This document shows, in pieces, positions 35,074 through 44,543 of a stretch of 64,000 nt of DNA. A model generated the notes under the pieces. It was not told the origin of the DNA. It saw only the letters and a list, made by a program, of their open reading frames with translations, and made no database searches. The translations under genes were made by a program, and so were the position numbers. The stretch's first letter is position 1; each line of letters opens with the position of its first letter. Source of the DNA: Mariprofundus sp. UBA1536 (GTDB taxonomy: Bacteria > Pseudomonadota > Zetaproteobacteria > Mariprofundales > Mariprofundaceae); contig DCPU01000014.1 of the NCBI GenBank assembly GCA_002323245.1, forward strand, positions 62,001-126,000. Direction: 5' to 3'.

Positions 35074-35379
35074 TTACCCTTGGAGTGTGTTGATATCTTC
35101 AATAATAATGGAGCGGCGTTGACGGTAATACGCCACCAAAATCGCCAAACCAACTGCCACTTCCGCAGCTGCAACTGTAAGCACGAAGAATACAAATATC
35201 TGACCACCAATATCGCCCAGAAAGTGCGAAAATGCAGCGAAGTTGATGTTAACTGCCAACAACATCAGCTCAATACACATCAAAATCGTAATCACGTTTT
35301 TACGGTTCAAAAATAAACCAATGATACCAATGCTAAACAATGCTGCGCCAACTATGAGGAAACTCGATAATGGAATCAT
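35074..35379 (-). CDS. nuoK: NADH-quinone oxidoreductase subunit K
   Basis: A 101-residue, three-helix subunit of the proton-pumping arm. The conserved glutamates lie in MCIELMLLAVNINFAAF (about residue 37) and LTVAAAEVAVGLAI (about residue 73). The N-terminus SFLIVGAALFSIGIIGLF is typical. The ATG overlaps the nuoJ stop by one base (TAATG). The full-length size and both acidic residues indicate a working subunit. Confidence 0.97.
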   Translation of the reverse strand: MIPLSSFLIVGAALFSIGIIGLFLNRKNVITILMCIELMLLAVNINFAAFSHFLGDIGGQIFVFFVLTVAAAEVAVGLAILVAYYRQRRSIIIEDINTLQG

Positions 35380-35963
35380 TACATACTCACCTTACGAAGA
35401 CGGTCTTCTTTACGTACATGCACCTGTTTCGAAATATTTTGATATTTGGCATCTTTACGTTCGCGGAGTGTGAGCACAATCGCACCAATCAAGGCGACCA
35501 ACAAAATAATCGCTGCAATTTCAAAGCCTAATAAATAACGGGTATAAAGCTCTTTACCAATTTCAACCGTATTATTCACATCGGCCCCCATATGAGCTGC
35601 CATGGCCATTTGCTCAGAGCCAAACAAACCACTGGTCGAAGCTGCAACAAGCTCAATAAAGAGAATCACAGCAATCATGCCGCCCACTGGCAAATACTGC
35701 AGCCAGCCTTCACGTTTTACCGCTTCGTTCACTTCCAGCATCATCACTACGAACATAAACAGCACCATCACAGCACCCACGTAAATCAAAATCAGGATGA
35801 TACCCAAAAACTCAGCATCGAGCAGGAAGAACAAACCCGCTGCATTAAAGAAACATAGAATCAACCACATCACTGAATGCATCGTATTGCGTGATAGAAT
35901 CACACCCAAGCTTGCAGCTACAGCCAAGCCACCAAACAACCAAAAAAACGCGGATTCTAGCAT
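35379..35963 (-). CDS. nuoJ: NADH-quinone oxidoreductase subunit J
   Basis: A 194-residue membrane subunit with five hydrophobic helices. The NTMHSVMWLILCFFNAAGLFF segment and the pi-bulge helix FLGIILILIYVGAVMVLFMFVVMML (spanning about residues 50-75) are hallmarks. The C-terminus is basic and extends beyond the last helix (RKDAKYQNISKQVHV), slightly longer than in some relatives. It starts 15 bases after nuoI and overlaps nuoK. Confidence 0.96.
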   Translation of the reverse strand: MLESAFFWLFGGLAVAASLGVILSRNTMHSVMWLILCFFNAAGLFFLLDAEFLGIILILIYVGAVMVLFMFVVMMLEVNEAVKREGWLQYLPVGGMIAVILFIELVAASTSGLFGSEQMAMAAHMGADVNNTVEIGKELYTRYLLGFEIAAIILLVALIGAIVLTLRERKDAKYQNISKQVHVRKEDRLRKVSM

Positions 35964-35978
35964 TGTGCCCCCAAGCCC

Positions 35979-36467
35979 TTATTGATAACGCGCATCAGCA
36001 GCTAAATTCGCTGCGATTTGCGGTTCATATCGATCGCCAACATTGAGCAGCATGTCTTTGGTATAATACAAAGCCGCACGCGTTTCTGAGGCATATTCAA
36101 ATTCTTGTGTTTCAACAATGGCATCGACTGGGCAAGCCTCTTGGCAGAAACCACAGAAAATACATTTGGTCATATCGATGTCGTAGCGCGTGGTGCGGCG
36201 TGAACCATCAGCGCGCTCTTCCGATTCAATAGTAATCGCCAAAGCTGGGCATGTAACTTCACACAGCTTACAAGCAATACAACGCTCTTCCCCGCTCTCA
36301 TAACGACGCAGGGCATGCAAACCACGGAAACGTGGCGATAGCGGCGTACGCTCTTCTGGATATTCCACTGTAATTTTTTTCTTAAATAAATAGCGGCCAG
36401 TGAGTGACAAACCAATCACCAACTCCCAAAGCAACCAAGTTTTTAAATGACGTTTAATGAAATTCAT
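35979..36467 (-). CDS. nuoI: NADH-quinone oxidoreductase subunit I (two 4Fe-4S)
   Basis: A 162-residue ferredoxin-like subunit holding clusters N6a and N6b, which pass electrons from NuoG towards N2 in NuoB. Two CxxCxxCxxxCP motifs are intact: CIACKLCEVTCPALAITIES (about residues 62-81) and CIFCGFCQEACPVDAIVET (about 102-120). The N-terminal amphipathic segment anchors it to the membrane arm. It begins three bases after the nuoH stop. Confidence 0.97.
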   Translation of the reverse strand: MNFIKRHLKTWLLWELVIGLSLTGRYLFKKKITVEYPEERTPLSPRFRGLHALRRYESGEERCIACKLCEVTCPALAITIESEERADGSRRTTRYDIDMTKCIFCGFCQEACPVDAIVETQEFEYASETRAALYYTKDMLLNVGDRYEPQIAANLAADARYQ

Positions 36468-36470
36468 TGC

Positions 36471-37535
36471 TTATCTCCAAGGCTGCCAGAACGCAATCAC
36501 ATCAGACAATCCAGGTGTGTAAGTGCTGATACCAATCACGGCAATCCAAGCCAGTGTCCAAGGCAAGAACACTTTCCATCCCAAGCGCATCAATTGGTCG
36601 TAACGATAACGTGGAAACGTGGCACGGAACCAGATAAAGACAAATACCAAGAATGAAGCTTTACCAAGTAACCAGATTGTACCAGGAATGAAGTCCAGGG
36701 CTGGAATTGGCGCGTACCAACCACCCAAGAACAAAATCGAGGTCATTAAGGCAATGAGGAACATAGCCGCATATTCAGCCAATGAGAACACGGCAAACCA
36801 CATACCCGAGTATTCCACGAAGAAACCAGCCACCAATTCAGCTTCGCCCTCTGGCAAGTCAAATGGAGAACGGTTGGTTTCAGCAGCGCCCGAAATAAAG
36901 AAGACGATAAACATTGGGAACAACGGGATGAAGTACCAATGGAACAAACCACCTTCTTGTGCGCGCACAATATCTGATAAGCCAAGGCTACCAGCTAGAA
37001 TCAACACACAAACAATGGAGAAGCCCATAGAAATCTCATATGAAATCATTTGAGATGTTGAGCGAATCGCGCCAATCAAAGCGTATTTGGAGTTGGATGC
37101 CCAACCCGCCATCAAAATGCCATAAATTGACAAGCTGGAAATCGCCATCACGTACAACACACCAACGTTGAGGTTGGCAATGGCCATCACATGTGTTGTT
37201 TCCCACAGGCCAAACAAAGTCGTTTCACCAAATGGAACCACAGCAAAAGCAAGCAAGGCAGGCATCAAGGCCATTACAGGCGCTGCAATAAACAGGAATT
37301 TATTAGCTTTGGTTGGAATAATGGTTTCTTTCAAAAACAGTTTCAAACCATCAGCAAGTGGCTGCAATAAACCATAAGGGCCGACACGGTTACAACCCTG
37401 ACGTACTTGAATCCAACCAATCACACGGCGCTCAGCATATGTAGTATATGCCACTGCCAATGCAACTGGCACAGCAATAGCGAGAATCTCAGCAGCCCAA
37501 ATGACTGCTTGTAAGGCCATATCTAACCAATCCAT
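36471..37535 (-). CDS. nuoH: NADH-quinone oxidoreductase subunit H
   Basis: A 354-residue membrane subunit that forms much of the quinone chamber where the peripheral and membrane arms meet. Conserved loops are present: YAERRVIGWIQVRQGCNRVGPYG split near residue 35, PFDLPEGEAELVAGFFVEYSG (about 220-240) with the E-rich quinone-site loop, and FVFIWFRATFPRYRYDQLM near the C-terminus. It begins immediately after the nuoG stop codon, with no intergenic base, suggesting coupled translation. Confidence 0.97.
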   Translation of the reverse strand: MDWLDMALQAVIWAAEILAIAVPVALAVAYTTYAERRVIGWIQVRQGCNRVGPYGLLQPLADGLKLFLKETIIPTKANKFLFIAAPVMALMPALLAFAVVPFGETTLFGLWETTHVMAIANLNVGVLYVMAISSLSIYGILMAGWASNSKYALIGAIRSTSQMISYEISMGFSIVCVLILAGSLGLSDIVRAQEGGLFHWYFIPLFPMFIVFFISGAAETNRSPFDLPEGEAELVAGFFVEYSGMWFAVFSLAEYAAMFLIALMTSILFLGGWYAPIPALDFIPGTIWLLGKASFLVFVFIWFRATFPRYRYDQLMRLGWKVFLPWTLAWIAVIGISTYTPGLSDVIAFWQPWR

Positions 37536-39905
37536 TTATTGACCCCCACCCAAATCAACACTTGTCTCACCCGATATATCTCCAGCTGTGCCACGTTTGG
37601 ACACAAAAACCACGCCTGGTGAAACATCAGTGCGAGTGCCCACGGTGAATCTTTCAGCGCCTACGTTGGACATGATGGTCAAATCACCTGCTTGCAGCTT
37701 CATTTCAGCCAATGTGTCAGGGTGAACAATCACATCATCCAACGCATGGATTCGGCCTGCTTCTGCAAGTAGTTTAGACGCACGCACCCAAGCGCCTTCC
37801 TTGTACATCGAATAACGACCAACCACATCCAAACCTTTGGCTGCATTCATTTTTGCTACATTTGGCAAGAATACATTTTTACGGTTACGTTGCGCAGGGA
37901 TAAAATCTTCTTGGGCTTTGCCTGCAAACCAAATATCTTTCAGCGCAGTAAAATCAGGCGCCATGGTTAACACATGCTCACGCATTTCGGTTAGATTCAC
38001 TGCTGGAACATCATGACCCAATGCCTGAATCAAACGCATCATGACTTTCCACAATGGACGACCCTCACCCAATGAACGCAAAGGGTTTTCAGCAACGCGA
38101 ACGCGGCCTTCCATATTGATAAATGTACCTTCAATTTCTGAGTACGCTGCCGCTGGCAATTTAATATCTGCCAAACCAACCATATCGCCAGAAATCGATC
38201 CCACTTGCAGCAGATCGACTTTAGCCAAAGCTTCTTTAGCTTTGCGAGAGAACAAACCGTCACCAATAGGGTCGCTACCAATCAGTAACAATGTATCTAG
38301 CTCACCAGCAATCGCAGCAGCAAACACTTCACCAGCTGCGGTGCGGGTGCCGTTAAACATAGCCGAAAGTAATTGCGCATTCATGCCCGATGGCAACAAA
38401 TTACGACCATCTTGACCTTCTTCTGCATGGCCTGCAGCACGCATCAACAAATCCAAACCATGAATCAGTGCAGCGGCATCTTCATGTGAGCGAATTTCTT
38501 CACCGACCAACAATGCACAAGTATCAGCCAAAAGTGCGTCCGCAAGCAATTTGCCTGCTTCATGGCGCGCTTCAACCTTGCCCATCCACTCATCCATACC
38601 AGCAGCGGTTTTACCCAATACTTTCAATTGATCCATGGCGCGCGCAATTACTGCATACCAATCACGCGGACGCACCAGAGCGTCATTCGCAATTTCACTG
38701 TTGGTACGATAATGCATAGCACCGATACGGGTTACAGGTTTGCCCAAGTTGGCACGTTTACGTAAACGCTGCATCAAAATGGGGAAACGTTGACGCAAGT
38801 CTGAGCCCAAAATCACCACTTGATCCACTTGTTCCATAGACTCAGTGGTCATGGTCAAACCTTCATCAAAAGCAAACGGACGGCTGTCGCGGCGGTGCAA
38901 ATCAAATGCTACTTTAGGATTTTCAAGACCAATATCATGCAGCAAACGAATCGCGGCTAAACCCTCGACACTCCAATCAGGAGAGAAGACGATACCAACG
39001 CGTTTACCTTTGAGCATGGTCACCGCTTTTTCAATGGCATCATCCCATGAAGCTTTCTCAAGCTTATCGCCCACACGTAGCATAGGGCTCAAAATACGTT
39101 TATCAGAGCGGAAAGCGTCGTACACATAGCGGCCACGGTCACAAATCCATGGCTCAACGCCACCTTTGAGTGGACGAATGCGCATCACTTCATCAGCTCG
39201 TGATTCAATCACAATATCACAGCCTTGCGGGCAAGCTGTGCAAGTGCTCTTATGACGTGTCATTTCCCATGGGCGAGACACATCATGTGAAGGCTTATCT
39301 AACAAAGCACCAACTGGGCATATATCGCCCAAGTTGCCCGATAATTCTGAGGCTAAAGCATCTTCAACGATGCCATCAATTTTCATATGATCGCCGCGAT
39401 TTAAAACACCCATATCGCCAGTGCCCGCAATCTCATCGGCAAAACGAACGCAACGGGTACAGTGAATACAACGGGTCATGCAGGTATTAACGAATGGACC
39501 CAAATCCTTATCCGAAGGAAGACGCTTCACTTCGGTATAACGGCCGCGACCTACGCCATGTTCCACAGCATAATCTTGCAACTTGCAAGCGCCACCTTGG
39601 TCACATACAGGGCAATCCAAAGGGTGATGAATCAAGAGATATTCCATCATCATCGAGCGATCTTTTTCCAAACCAGCCGATTGTGTTACCACTTTCATGC
39701 CTTCAGAAACTGGCGTACAACAAGAAGCAGCAGGTTTATTCCAACCTTCAACTTCAACCAAACACATCCGGCAGTTGGCCGCTACAGACAATTCAGGGTG
39801 ATAGCAGAAATAAGGCACTTCAACATTGTTTTCACGACAAGCTTCTAAAATGCTTGTACCGGCAGGTACCGTTACTTCTTCGTCATTGATATACAGCACT
39901 GTCAT
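37536..39905 (-). CDS. nuoG: NADH-quinone oxidoreductase subunit G
   Basis: The 789-residue iron-sulfur subunit of the NADH arm. The N-terminal 2Fe-2S ferredoxin domain (CYHPELSVAANCRMCLVEV, about residues 34-52, then Cys near 63) is followed by a HxxxCxxCxxxxxC-type site at HHPLDCPVCDQGGAC and 4Fe-4S ligands in CMTRCIHCTRCVRF. CTACPQGC near residue 230 with a later Cys (WICDRGRY) matches the extra off-pathway cluster N7 known in E. coli and Thermus. The rest is the molybdopterin-oxidoreductase-like domain without molybdenum. It overlaps nuoF by four bases. Confidence 0.97.
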   Translation of the reverse strand: MTVLYINDEEVTVPAGTSILEACRENNVEVPYFCYHPELSVAANCRMCLVEVEGWNKPAASCCTPVSEGMKVVTQSAGLEKDRSMMMEYLLIHHPLDCPVCDQGGACKLQDYAVEHGVGRGRYTEVKRLPSDKDLGPFVNTCMTRCIHCTRCVRFADEIAGTGDMGVLNRGDHMKIDGIVEDALASELSGNLGDICPVGALLDKPSHDVSRPWEMTRHKSTCTACPQGCDIVIESRADEVMRIRPLKGGVEPWICDRGRYVYDAFRSDKRILSPMLRVGDKLEKASWDDAIEKAVTMLKGKRVGIVFSPDWSVEGLAAIRLLHDIGLENPKVAFDLHRRDSRPFAFDEGLTMTTESMEQVDQVVILGSDLRQRFPILMQRLRKRANLGKPVTRIGAMHYRTNSEIANDALVRPRDWYAVIARAMDQLKVLGKTAAGMDEWMGKVEARHEAGKLLADALLADTCALLVGEEIRSHEDAAALIHGLDLLMRAAGHAEEGQDGRNLLPSGMNAQLLSAMFNGTRTAAGEVFAAAIAGELDTLLLIGSDPIGDGLFSRKAKEALAKVDLLQVGSISGDMVGLADIKLPAAAYSEIEGTFINMEGRVRVAENPLRSLGEGRPLWKVMMRLIQALGHDVPAVNLTEMREHVLTMAPDFTALKDIWFAGKAQEDFIPAQRNRKNVFLPNVAKMNAAKGLDVVGRYSMYKEGAWVRASKLLAEAGRIHALDDVIVHPDTLAEMKLQAGDLTIMSNVGAERFTVGTRTDVSPGVVFVSKRGTAGDISGETSVDLGGGQ

Positions 39906-41179
39906 GATGATTTCTCCGCAAGCTTAGCTCGAACCTCGTCCGGGAAGTATTTTAGCATGGATAAAATAGGGGCAGCAGCGCCTTCAGCCAGAGCGCAAAT
40001 CGTGCGTCCTGCCATATGTTTGGATGCGTCATTGAGCACCACCAAATCAGCTTCCGTACCATTGCCGGCATCCACACGCGTCAATACGCGCTCAAGCCAG
40101 CCTGTACCTTCGCGGCATGGCGTGCATTGGCCGCAAGATTCATGGGCATAAAAATGCGCCAGACGGCGTGTTACTGCGACCAAGTCGGCAGTTTCATCTA
40201 AGATAATAATCGCACCAGAACCCAAGAATGAACCAGCCTTCATAATATCATCATAGGTCAAGGGCACATCGTAATGCTCAGCTGTTAGCCAAGGCGTAGA
40301 TGAACCACCAGGAATCACAACTTTAGGGACAGTACCGTGTTGCAACCCACCACAATAATCTTCGACCAAGGTTTTGAGTGAAGTACCCATTGGCACTTCA
40401 TAGTTACCAGGCTTGTTGACATTGCCTGATACTGAGAAAATTTTGCAGCCTGTATTATTAGGGCGACCAATTGCTGCATGCCATGCACCGCCGTGCTCAA
40501 GAATGGCAGGCACAGTAGCGAGTGTTTCCACATTATTCACAACCGTTGGGCAGCCATAAAAACCCTCAACAGCTGGGAATGGTGGCTTAAAGCGTGGGCG
40601 CCCCGATTTACCCTCTAGGGATTCAATCAAAGCAGTTTCTTCACCACAAATATACGCACCAGCGCCGCGATGCATCATCAGATTCATCGAGAAATCAGTA
40701 CCTAAAATATTATCGCCCAGCAAATTGGCAGCATATGCTTCATCAATAGCCGCACACATCACATTGTATTCATGCAAAAATTCACCACGAATATAGATAT
40801 AAGCATCTTTCACGCCGAGTGCAAAACCCGCCATAATCATACCTTCAATCAACAAATGCGGGTCAAAACGCATAATATCGCGGTCTTTAAATGTACCTGG
40901 TTCACCTTCATCAGCGTTACAAAGCAAATAAGTTGGTTTACCTGTATTACGCGGTACAAACGACCATTTCAACCCTGTTGGGAAGCCAGCGCCACCACGA
41001 CCACGAAGGCCAGAGACTTTTACTTCATCAATAATCTTATCAGCATCAAAGTCTTTAAGCACAGTTGGCAAGAAGGCATAAGCACCGTGGGCTTTAGCAA
41101 CTTCAAGCTTATTCATGTTTTCTACTTCGATATTAGCGAAACAAATACGTTGCACTTTTTTAGGATCAGAAGAAAGCAT
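39902..41179 (-). CDS. nuoF: NADH-quinone oxidoreductase subunit F
   Basis: A 425-residue subunit that binds NADH, FMN and cluster N3. The NADH-binding GLRGRGGAGFPTGLKWSF is split near residues 54-71, the FMN region LLCNADEGEPGTFKDRDIM at about 83-101, GAYICGEETALIESLEG at about 174-190, and the N3 ligands in ESCGQCTPCREGT near residue 348. The N-terminus carries about 20 extra residues (MLSSDPKKVQRICFANIEV) before the usual start region; ATG 41179 overlaps the nuoE stop (TGATG), which supports it, though ATG at residue 22 is possible. Confidence 0.97.
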   Translation of the reverse strand: MLSSDPKKVQRICFANIEVENMNKLEVAKAHGAYAFLPTVLKDFDADKIIDEVKVSGLRGRGGAGFPTGLKWSFVPRNTGKPTYLLCNADEGEPGTFKDRDIMRFDPHLLIEGMIMAGFALGVKDAYIYIRGEFLHEYNVMCAAIDEAYAANLLGDNILGTDFSMNLMMHRGAGAYICGEETALIESLEGKSGRPRFKPPFPAVEGFYGCPTVVNNVETLATVPAILEHGGAWHAAIGRPNNTGCKIFSVSGNVNKPGNYEVPMGTSLKTLVEDYCGGLQHGTVPKVVIPGGSSTPWLTAEHYDVPLTYDDIMKAGSFLGSGAIIILDETADLVAVTRRLAHFYAHESCGQCTPCREGTGWLERVLTRVDAGNGTEADLVVLNDASKHMAGRTICALAEGAAAPILSMLKYFPDEVRAKLAEKSS

Positions 41180-41679
41180 CAGATCACCTCGCCTGCACGA
41201 ATGCGACTAATCAAGGCATCCATATCGGTAGCCGTGGCTTTCTCATGATACATATTATTCACCTGCACCACAGGCGCACCAGCACAAGCGCCTGCACATT
41301 CCACTTCATTGATAGAAAACAAGCCATCTTCAGTGATTTGACCAGGCTCGATGCCAAGCGTGTTTTTCATGTGAGCATACAATGCATCTGCACCATTCAC
41401 CATACAGCTGGCATTGGTACAAACTTCCAACAAATATTTACCTGTAGGTTGCTCTTTGAACATGGTGTAAAAAGTGACCACTTCGCGCACTTCCATCAGA
41501 CGCAAACCCAATACTTCAGCTACCATTTTTTGCGTATCCATGCTCAAATAACCAAAGTCTTGTTGCGCCATATACAACACTGGCATCAAGGCTGATTTGC
41601 GGCTTGGATAACGCGCTGCCAAGGCATCAATTTCTGCCAAACGAGCTTCGCTAAATTGCGGCTTATCTGGAGCACTCAT
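41179..41679 (-). CDS. nuoE: NADH-quinone oxidoreductase subunit E
   Basis: A 166-residue thioredoxin-like subunit with the 2Fe-2S cluster N1a, next to FMN in NuoF. The four cysteine ligands are in VCTNASCMVNGA (about residues 91-102) and VECAGACAGAPVVQVN (about 132-147). The preceding helical bundle (IDALAARYPSRKSALMPVLYMAQQ) is typical. It overlaps nuoD by four bases (ATGA). Confidence 0.97.
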   Translation of the reverse strand: MSAPDKPQFSEARLAEIDALAARYPSRKSALMPVLYMAQQDFGYLSMDTQKMVAEVLGLRLMEVREVVTFYTMFKEQPTGKYLLEVCTNASCMVNGADALYAHMKNTLGIEPGQITEDGLFSINEVECAGACAGAPVVQVNNMYHEKATATDMDALISRIRAGEVI

Positions 41680-42854
41680 CGGTCCACCTCACCAAATACA
41701 ATATCTTGTGTTCCCAAAATGGTCACCACGTCAGCCAACATATGGCCACGGCACATATAATCCATGGATTGCAGATGCGCGAAACCAGGCGCCCTTACTT
41801 TCATGCGGTAAGGTTTATTCGAACCATCAGAAACAATATAAACACCAAACTCACCCTTTGGATGCTCAACAGCTGCATACACTTCACCCGCAGGCACAAA
41901 ATAACCTTCAGAGAAGAATTTAAAGTGATGAATCAAAGATTCCATATCATCTTTGATGGTCGCACGTGGCGGGTTGGTTAATTTATAATCTTCAACCTTG
42001 GTTGGGCCTTGATTGGCCATCAGCCAAGCTACACATTGCTCGATAATACGGTTGGATTGACGCATCTCTTCAACACGCACCAAATACCTATCATATGAAT
42101 CACCAGTAGCGCCCACTGGGATATCAAAATCCATTTTATCGTACACATCATAAGGCTGCGTTTTACGCAAATCCCAAGCAATGCCTGAGCCACGAATCAT
42201 TGGGCCAGTAAAACCCCAATCCAAGGCAGCTTCTTGCTCAACCACACCAATATCAACGGTACGTTGCTTCCAAATACGATTCTCAGTCAATAAAGTTTCG
42301 TATTCATCCACATAACCAATAAAGCGCTCAGTAAAGCCCTTGATTTTCTCAATCAAACCTTCTGGCAAATCACGTGATACACCGCCAGGGCGCATATATG
42401 CAGCATGCATACGTGCCCCAGATACTTCTTCGTAATAGTCAAAAATATCTTCGCGCTCACGGAAGCAATACAAAAACACAGTCATCGCACCAATATCCAA
42501 AGCCGCAGCACCCAGCCACAAACAATGGTTCAATATACGCGTGAGCTCCGCATACATCACGCGGATATATTGCGCACGCTCTGGGGCCTCTATACCCAAA
42601 AGGCGCTCAACACCCAAAGCATATGCATGCTCATTGGCCATCATTGACACATAGTCGAAACGGTCGAAATACGGAATATTTTGGTTGTAGGTTTTGTATT
42701 CAAATAGCTTTTCAGTGCCGCGATGCAGCAATCCGATATGCGGATCAGCGCGCTCTACCACTTCGCCATCAAGCTCAAGAACAAGGCGCAAAACGCCATG
42801 TGCTGAAGGATGTTGGGGACCAAAATTGAGGGTGTAGTTTTTAATCTCAGCCAC
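41676..42854 (-). CDS. nuoD: NADH-quinone oxidoreductase subunit D
   Basis: The 49-kDa-type subunit, about 392 residues, forming the quinone-reduction site with NuoB. NFGPQHPSAHGVLRL (about residues 10-24) contains the quinone-contacting histidine, with FDYVSMMANEHAYALG following and a C-terminal MDYMCRGHMLADVVTILGTQDIVFGEVDR split at the end. The start is GTG 42854, six bases after AGGAG; an in-frame TTG two codons earlier is too close to that site. nuoC and nuoD are separate genes, unlike the fused nuoCD of enterobacteria. Confidence 0.97.
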   Translation of the reverse strand: MAEIKNYTLNFGPQHPSAHGVLRLVLELDGEVVERADPHIGLLHRGTEKLFEYKTYNQNIPYFDRFDYVSMMANEHAYALGVERLLGIEAPERAQYIRVMYAELTRILNHCLWLGAAALDIGAMTVFLYCFREREDIFDYYEEVSGARMHAAYMRPGGVSRDLPEGLIEKIKGFTERFIGYVDEYETLLTENRIWKQRTVDIGVVEQEAALDWGFTGPMIRGSGIAWDLRKTQPYDVYDKMDFDIPVGATGDSYDRYLVRVEEMRQSNRIIEQCVAWLMANQGPTKVEDYKLTNPPRATIKDDMESLIHHFKFFSEGYFVPAGEVYAAVEHPKGEFGVYIVSDGSNKPYRMKVRAPGFAHLQSMDYMCRGHMLADVVTILGTQDIVFGEVDR

Positions 42855-43452
42855 GGTCAACTCCTGGCCACGCCCTTGGAATCAATACGCGATTCTCAAG
42901 TTTGTTGGGCTTGTAAACACAACGCCATTGCGCTTCATCAAAGAAAATTTCTGCATGGCCTGTAAGCGGGAAATCTTTACGCAGCGGGTAACCTTCAAAA
43001 CCATAATCAGTAAGCAAGCGGCGCAAATCAGGATGGTGATTAAAAATAATACCATACATATCAAATGCTTCGCGCTCGTACCAGTTGGCAGTGACCCAAA
43101 CTTCGGTCACTGAATCCACCATTTCGCGTTCATTCACCTGCACTTTCACACGAAGGCGTTTGTTTTTAGAAACAGACAAAAGGTTATATACCACTTCAAA
43201 ACGTGGCTCACCTTCAACGCGGCTTGGCAATTCTGAGACATCCACACCGCAAAGATCAATCAATTGTTCAAACTTAAATTCAGATTTTAATACATGGCAT
43301 ACATCGACAATACTTTCGCGTGAGACATGCAAGACGGGGCAATCAATACCTGCTTTCACGACAAAACCTTGGGCAGAAAAACATTGCTCTAACGACGTGA
43401 TTTCATCCAAATATTGTGTTGGCACTTTCGTTTCCAATTCGCTCATTGTCAT
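42847..43452 (-). CDS. nuoC: NADH-quinone oxidoreductase subunit C
   Basis: The 30-kDa-type peripheral subunit, 201 residues, which scaffolds NuoD and NuoB. The signature YEREAFDMYGIIFNHHPDLRRLLTDYGFEGYPLRKDFPL spans about residues 126-164; only parts are quoted here: EREAFDMYGI and GYPLRKDFPL. The ATG overlaps the nuoB stop (TAATG). Its 3' end overlaps nuoD by eight bases. Confidence 0.96.
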   Translation of the reverse strand: MTMSELETKVPTQYLDEITSLEQCFSAQGFVVKAGIDCPVLHVSRESIVDVCHVLKSEFKFEQLIDLCGVDVSELPSRVEGEPRFEVVYNLLSVSKNKRLRVKVQVNEREMVDSVTEVWVTANWYEREAFDMYGIIFNHHPDLRRLLTDYGFEGYPLRKDFPLTGHAEIFFDEAQWRCVYKPNKLENRVLIPRAWPGVDRG

Positions 43453-43928
43453 TACCGCGCTATGGTGTTGGTACGTTTAATTTTTTCTTGAAGCTGAATA
43501 AAGCCATAGAGCAGGGCTTCAGCAGTTGGCGGGCAACCCGGCACATAAATATCAACAGGCACAATACGATCACAACCACGTGTTACTGAATACGAATAAT
43601 GATAATAACCGCCACCGTTGGCACATGAACCCATGGAAATGACCCAGCGTGGCTCAGACATTTGGTCGTAAACTTTACGCAAGGCAGGCGCCATTTTATT
43701 ACACAAGGTGCCAGCAACCACCATCACATCCGATTGCCTAGGGCTTGGACGAAACACAATACCAAAGCGGTCCAAATCGTAGCGTGAGGCACCAGCGTGC
43801 ATCATTTCCACAGCACAACAAGCCAAACCAAATGTCATCGGCCAGAGGGAACCCGCCCGCGCGCCATTGATAAGCTTATCGGCAGTAGTGGTAATAAAAC
43901 CTTTGTCGAGCAGGCCTTCTATTCCCAT
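43452..43928 (-). CDS. nuoB: NADH-quinone oxidoreductase subunit B
   Basis: A 158-residue subunit binding the terminal cluster N2 beside the quinone site. The ligands are the tandem cysteines in GLACCAVEMMHAG (about residues 34-46), a cysteine in VVAGTLCNKMAPAL (about residue 77-78) and one in GSCANGGGYYHYSYSV, with VPGCPPTAEALLYG near 130-143. All four are present. It overlaps nuoA by ten bases. Confidence 0.97.
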   Translation of the reverse strand: MGIEGLLDKGFITTTADKLINGARAGSLWPMTFGLACCAVEMMHAGASRYDLDRFGIVFRPSPRQSDVMVVAGTLCNKMAPALRKVYDQMSEPRWVISMGSCANGGGYYHYSYSVTRGCDRIVPVDIYVPGCPPTAEALLYGFIQLQEKIKRTNTIAR

Positions 43929-44290
43929 TGTAGAGCCCCTTTATTCCATGCATAAATATATCCCACCAAGAGAATAAGCAGGAACAACATCATTTCAATA
44001 AAACCAAAAATTCCAATTTGATCGAGCACCACCGCCCAAGGAAAGAGGAAGGCTGTCTCCAAATCAAAGATAACAAATAGAATTGCCACAAGATAAAAAC
44101 GAACGTCAAAATGCATACGTGCATCTTCAAATGCTTCAAAGCCGCATTCATAAGCCGATAATTTTTCTGCATCCGGGCGCTGCTCGGCGACCACAACAGT
44201 TAATGCCAACGGGGCAATGCCCATACCCAAAGCAATAATGATAAAAATAAAAATTGGCACGTAATTGCTGGCCAAATAATCAAGCCCCAT
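43919..44290 (-). CDS. nuoA: NADH-quinone oxidoreductase subunit A
   Basis: A 123-residue three-helix membrane subunit; first gene of the operon. Family motifs are KLSAYECGFEAFEDARMHFDVRFYLVAILFVIFDLETAFLFPWA around residues 42-85 (quoted here as YECGFEAF and FDLETAFLFPW), including the acidic residues near the quinone channel. ATG 44290 follows GGAGGGATGC and is preferred to a GTG four codons upstream that lies inside the Shine-Dalgarno. A candidate promoter lies about 60 bases upstream. Confidence 0.96.
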   Translation of the reverse strand: MGLDYLASNYVPIFIFIIIALGMGIAPLALTVVVAEQRPDAEKLSAYECGFEAFEDARMHFDVRFYLVAILFVIFDLETAFLFPWAVVLDQIGIFGFIEMMLFLLILLVGYIYAWNKGALQWE

Positions 44291-44350
44291 GCATCCCTCC
44301 ACGTATCTTGATAAGCAGACAGAACAGCCCGCTCGTTTTGCGCGGTCGGA

Positions 44351-44380
44351 TTTCTAACAGCAGCACACGGCAAGTGTCAA
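44351..44380 (-). promoter_or_regulatory. candidate sigma70 promoter of the nuo operon
   Basis: Minus-strand TTGACA (perfect -35) with an 18-base spacer to TAGAAA (four of six matches to TATAAT), about 60 bases upstream of nuoA. The -10 match is moderate. Confidence 0.4.
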
Positions 44381-44467
44381 TTTTAATCCCTTTGTTTTTG
44401 TGATTTTGGACACTTCACAAAGCAGCAATAAAGCGCCTTTACTGGTCAAGGAATTAAAATCCAAGCA

Positions 44468-44495
44468 TAAAAAAAGGGCTCCTTGCGGAGCCCTT
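44468..44495 (-). terminator. Rho-independent terminator after the RND gene
   Basis: Minus-strand stem AAGGGCTCC/GGAGCCCTT with loop GCAA (a stable GNRA tetraloop) followed by seven T residues. It ends the tolC-like/RND transcript before the nuo promoter. Confidence 0.92.
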
Positions 44496-44507
44496 AATCT
44501 AAAAAGT

Positions 44508-44543
44508 GTCTGACGTTGAGGAGGGAGGGAGGTAACGCCAGAC
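44508..44543 (-). repeat. imperfect inverted repeat upstream of terminator
   Basis: GTCTGACGTT and AACGCCAGAC form ten-base arms with one mismatch around a purine-rich 16-base loop (GAGGAGGGAGGGAGGT on the plus strand). It lies between the RND stop codon and the terminator and could be an mRNA 3'-end stabilising hairpin or a protein site. Confidence 0.4.

Noticed and set aside
30000..44290. nuo operon searched for inserted or missing genes
   Set aside because: All 14 subunits are present in standard order with intact ligands; no unusual insertion was found.
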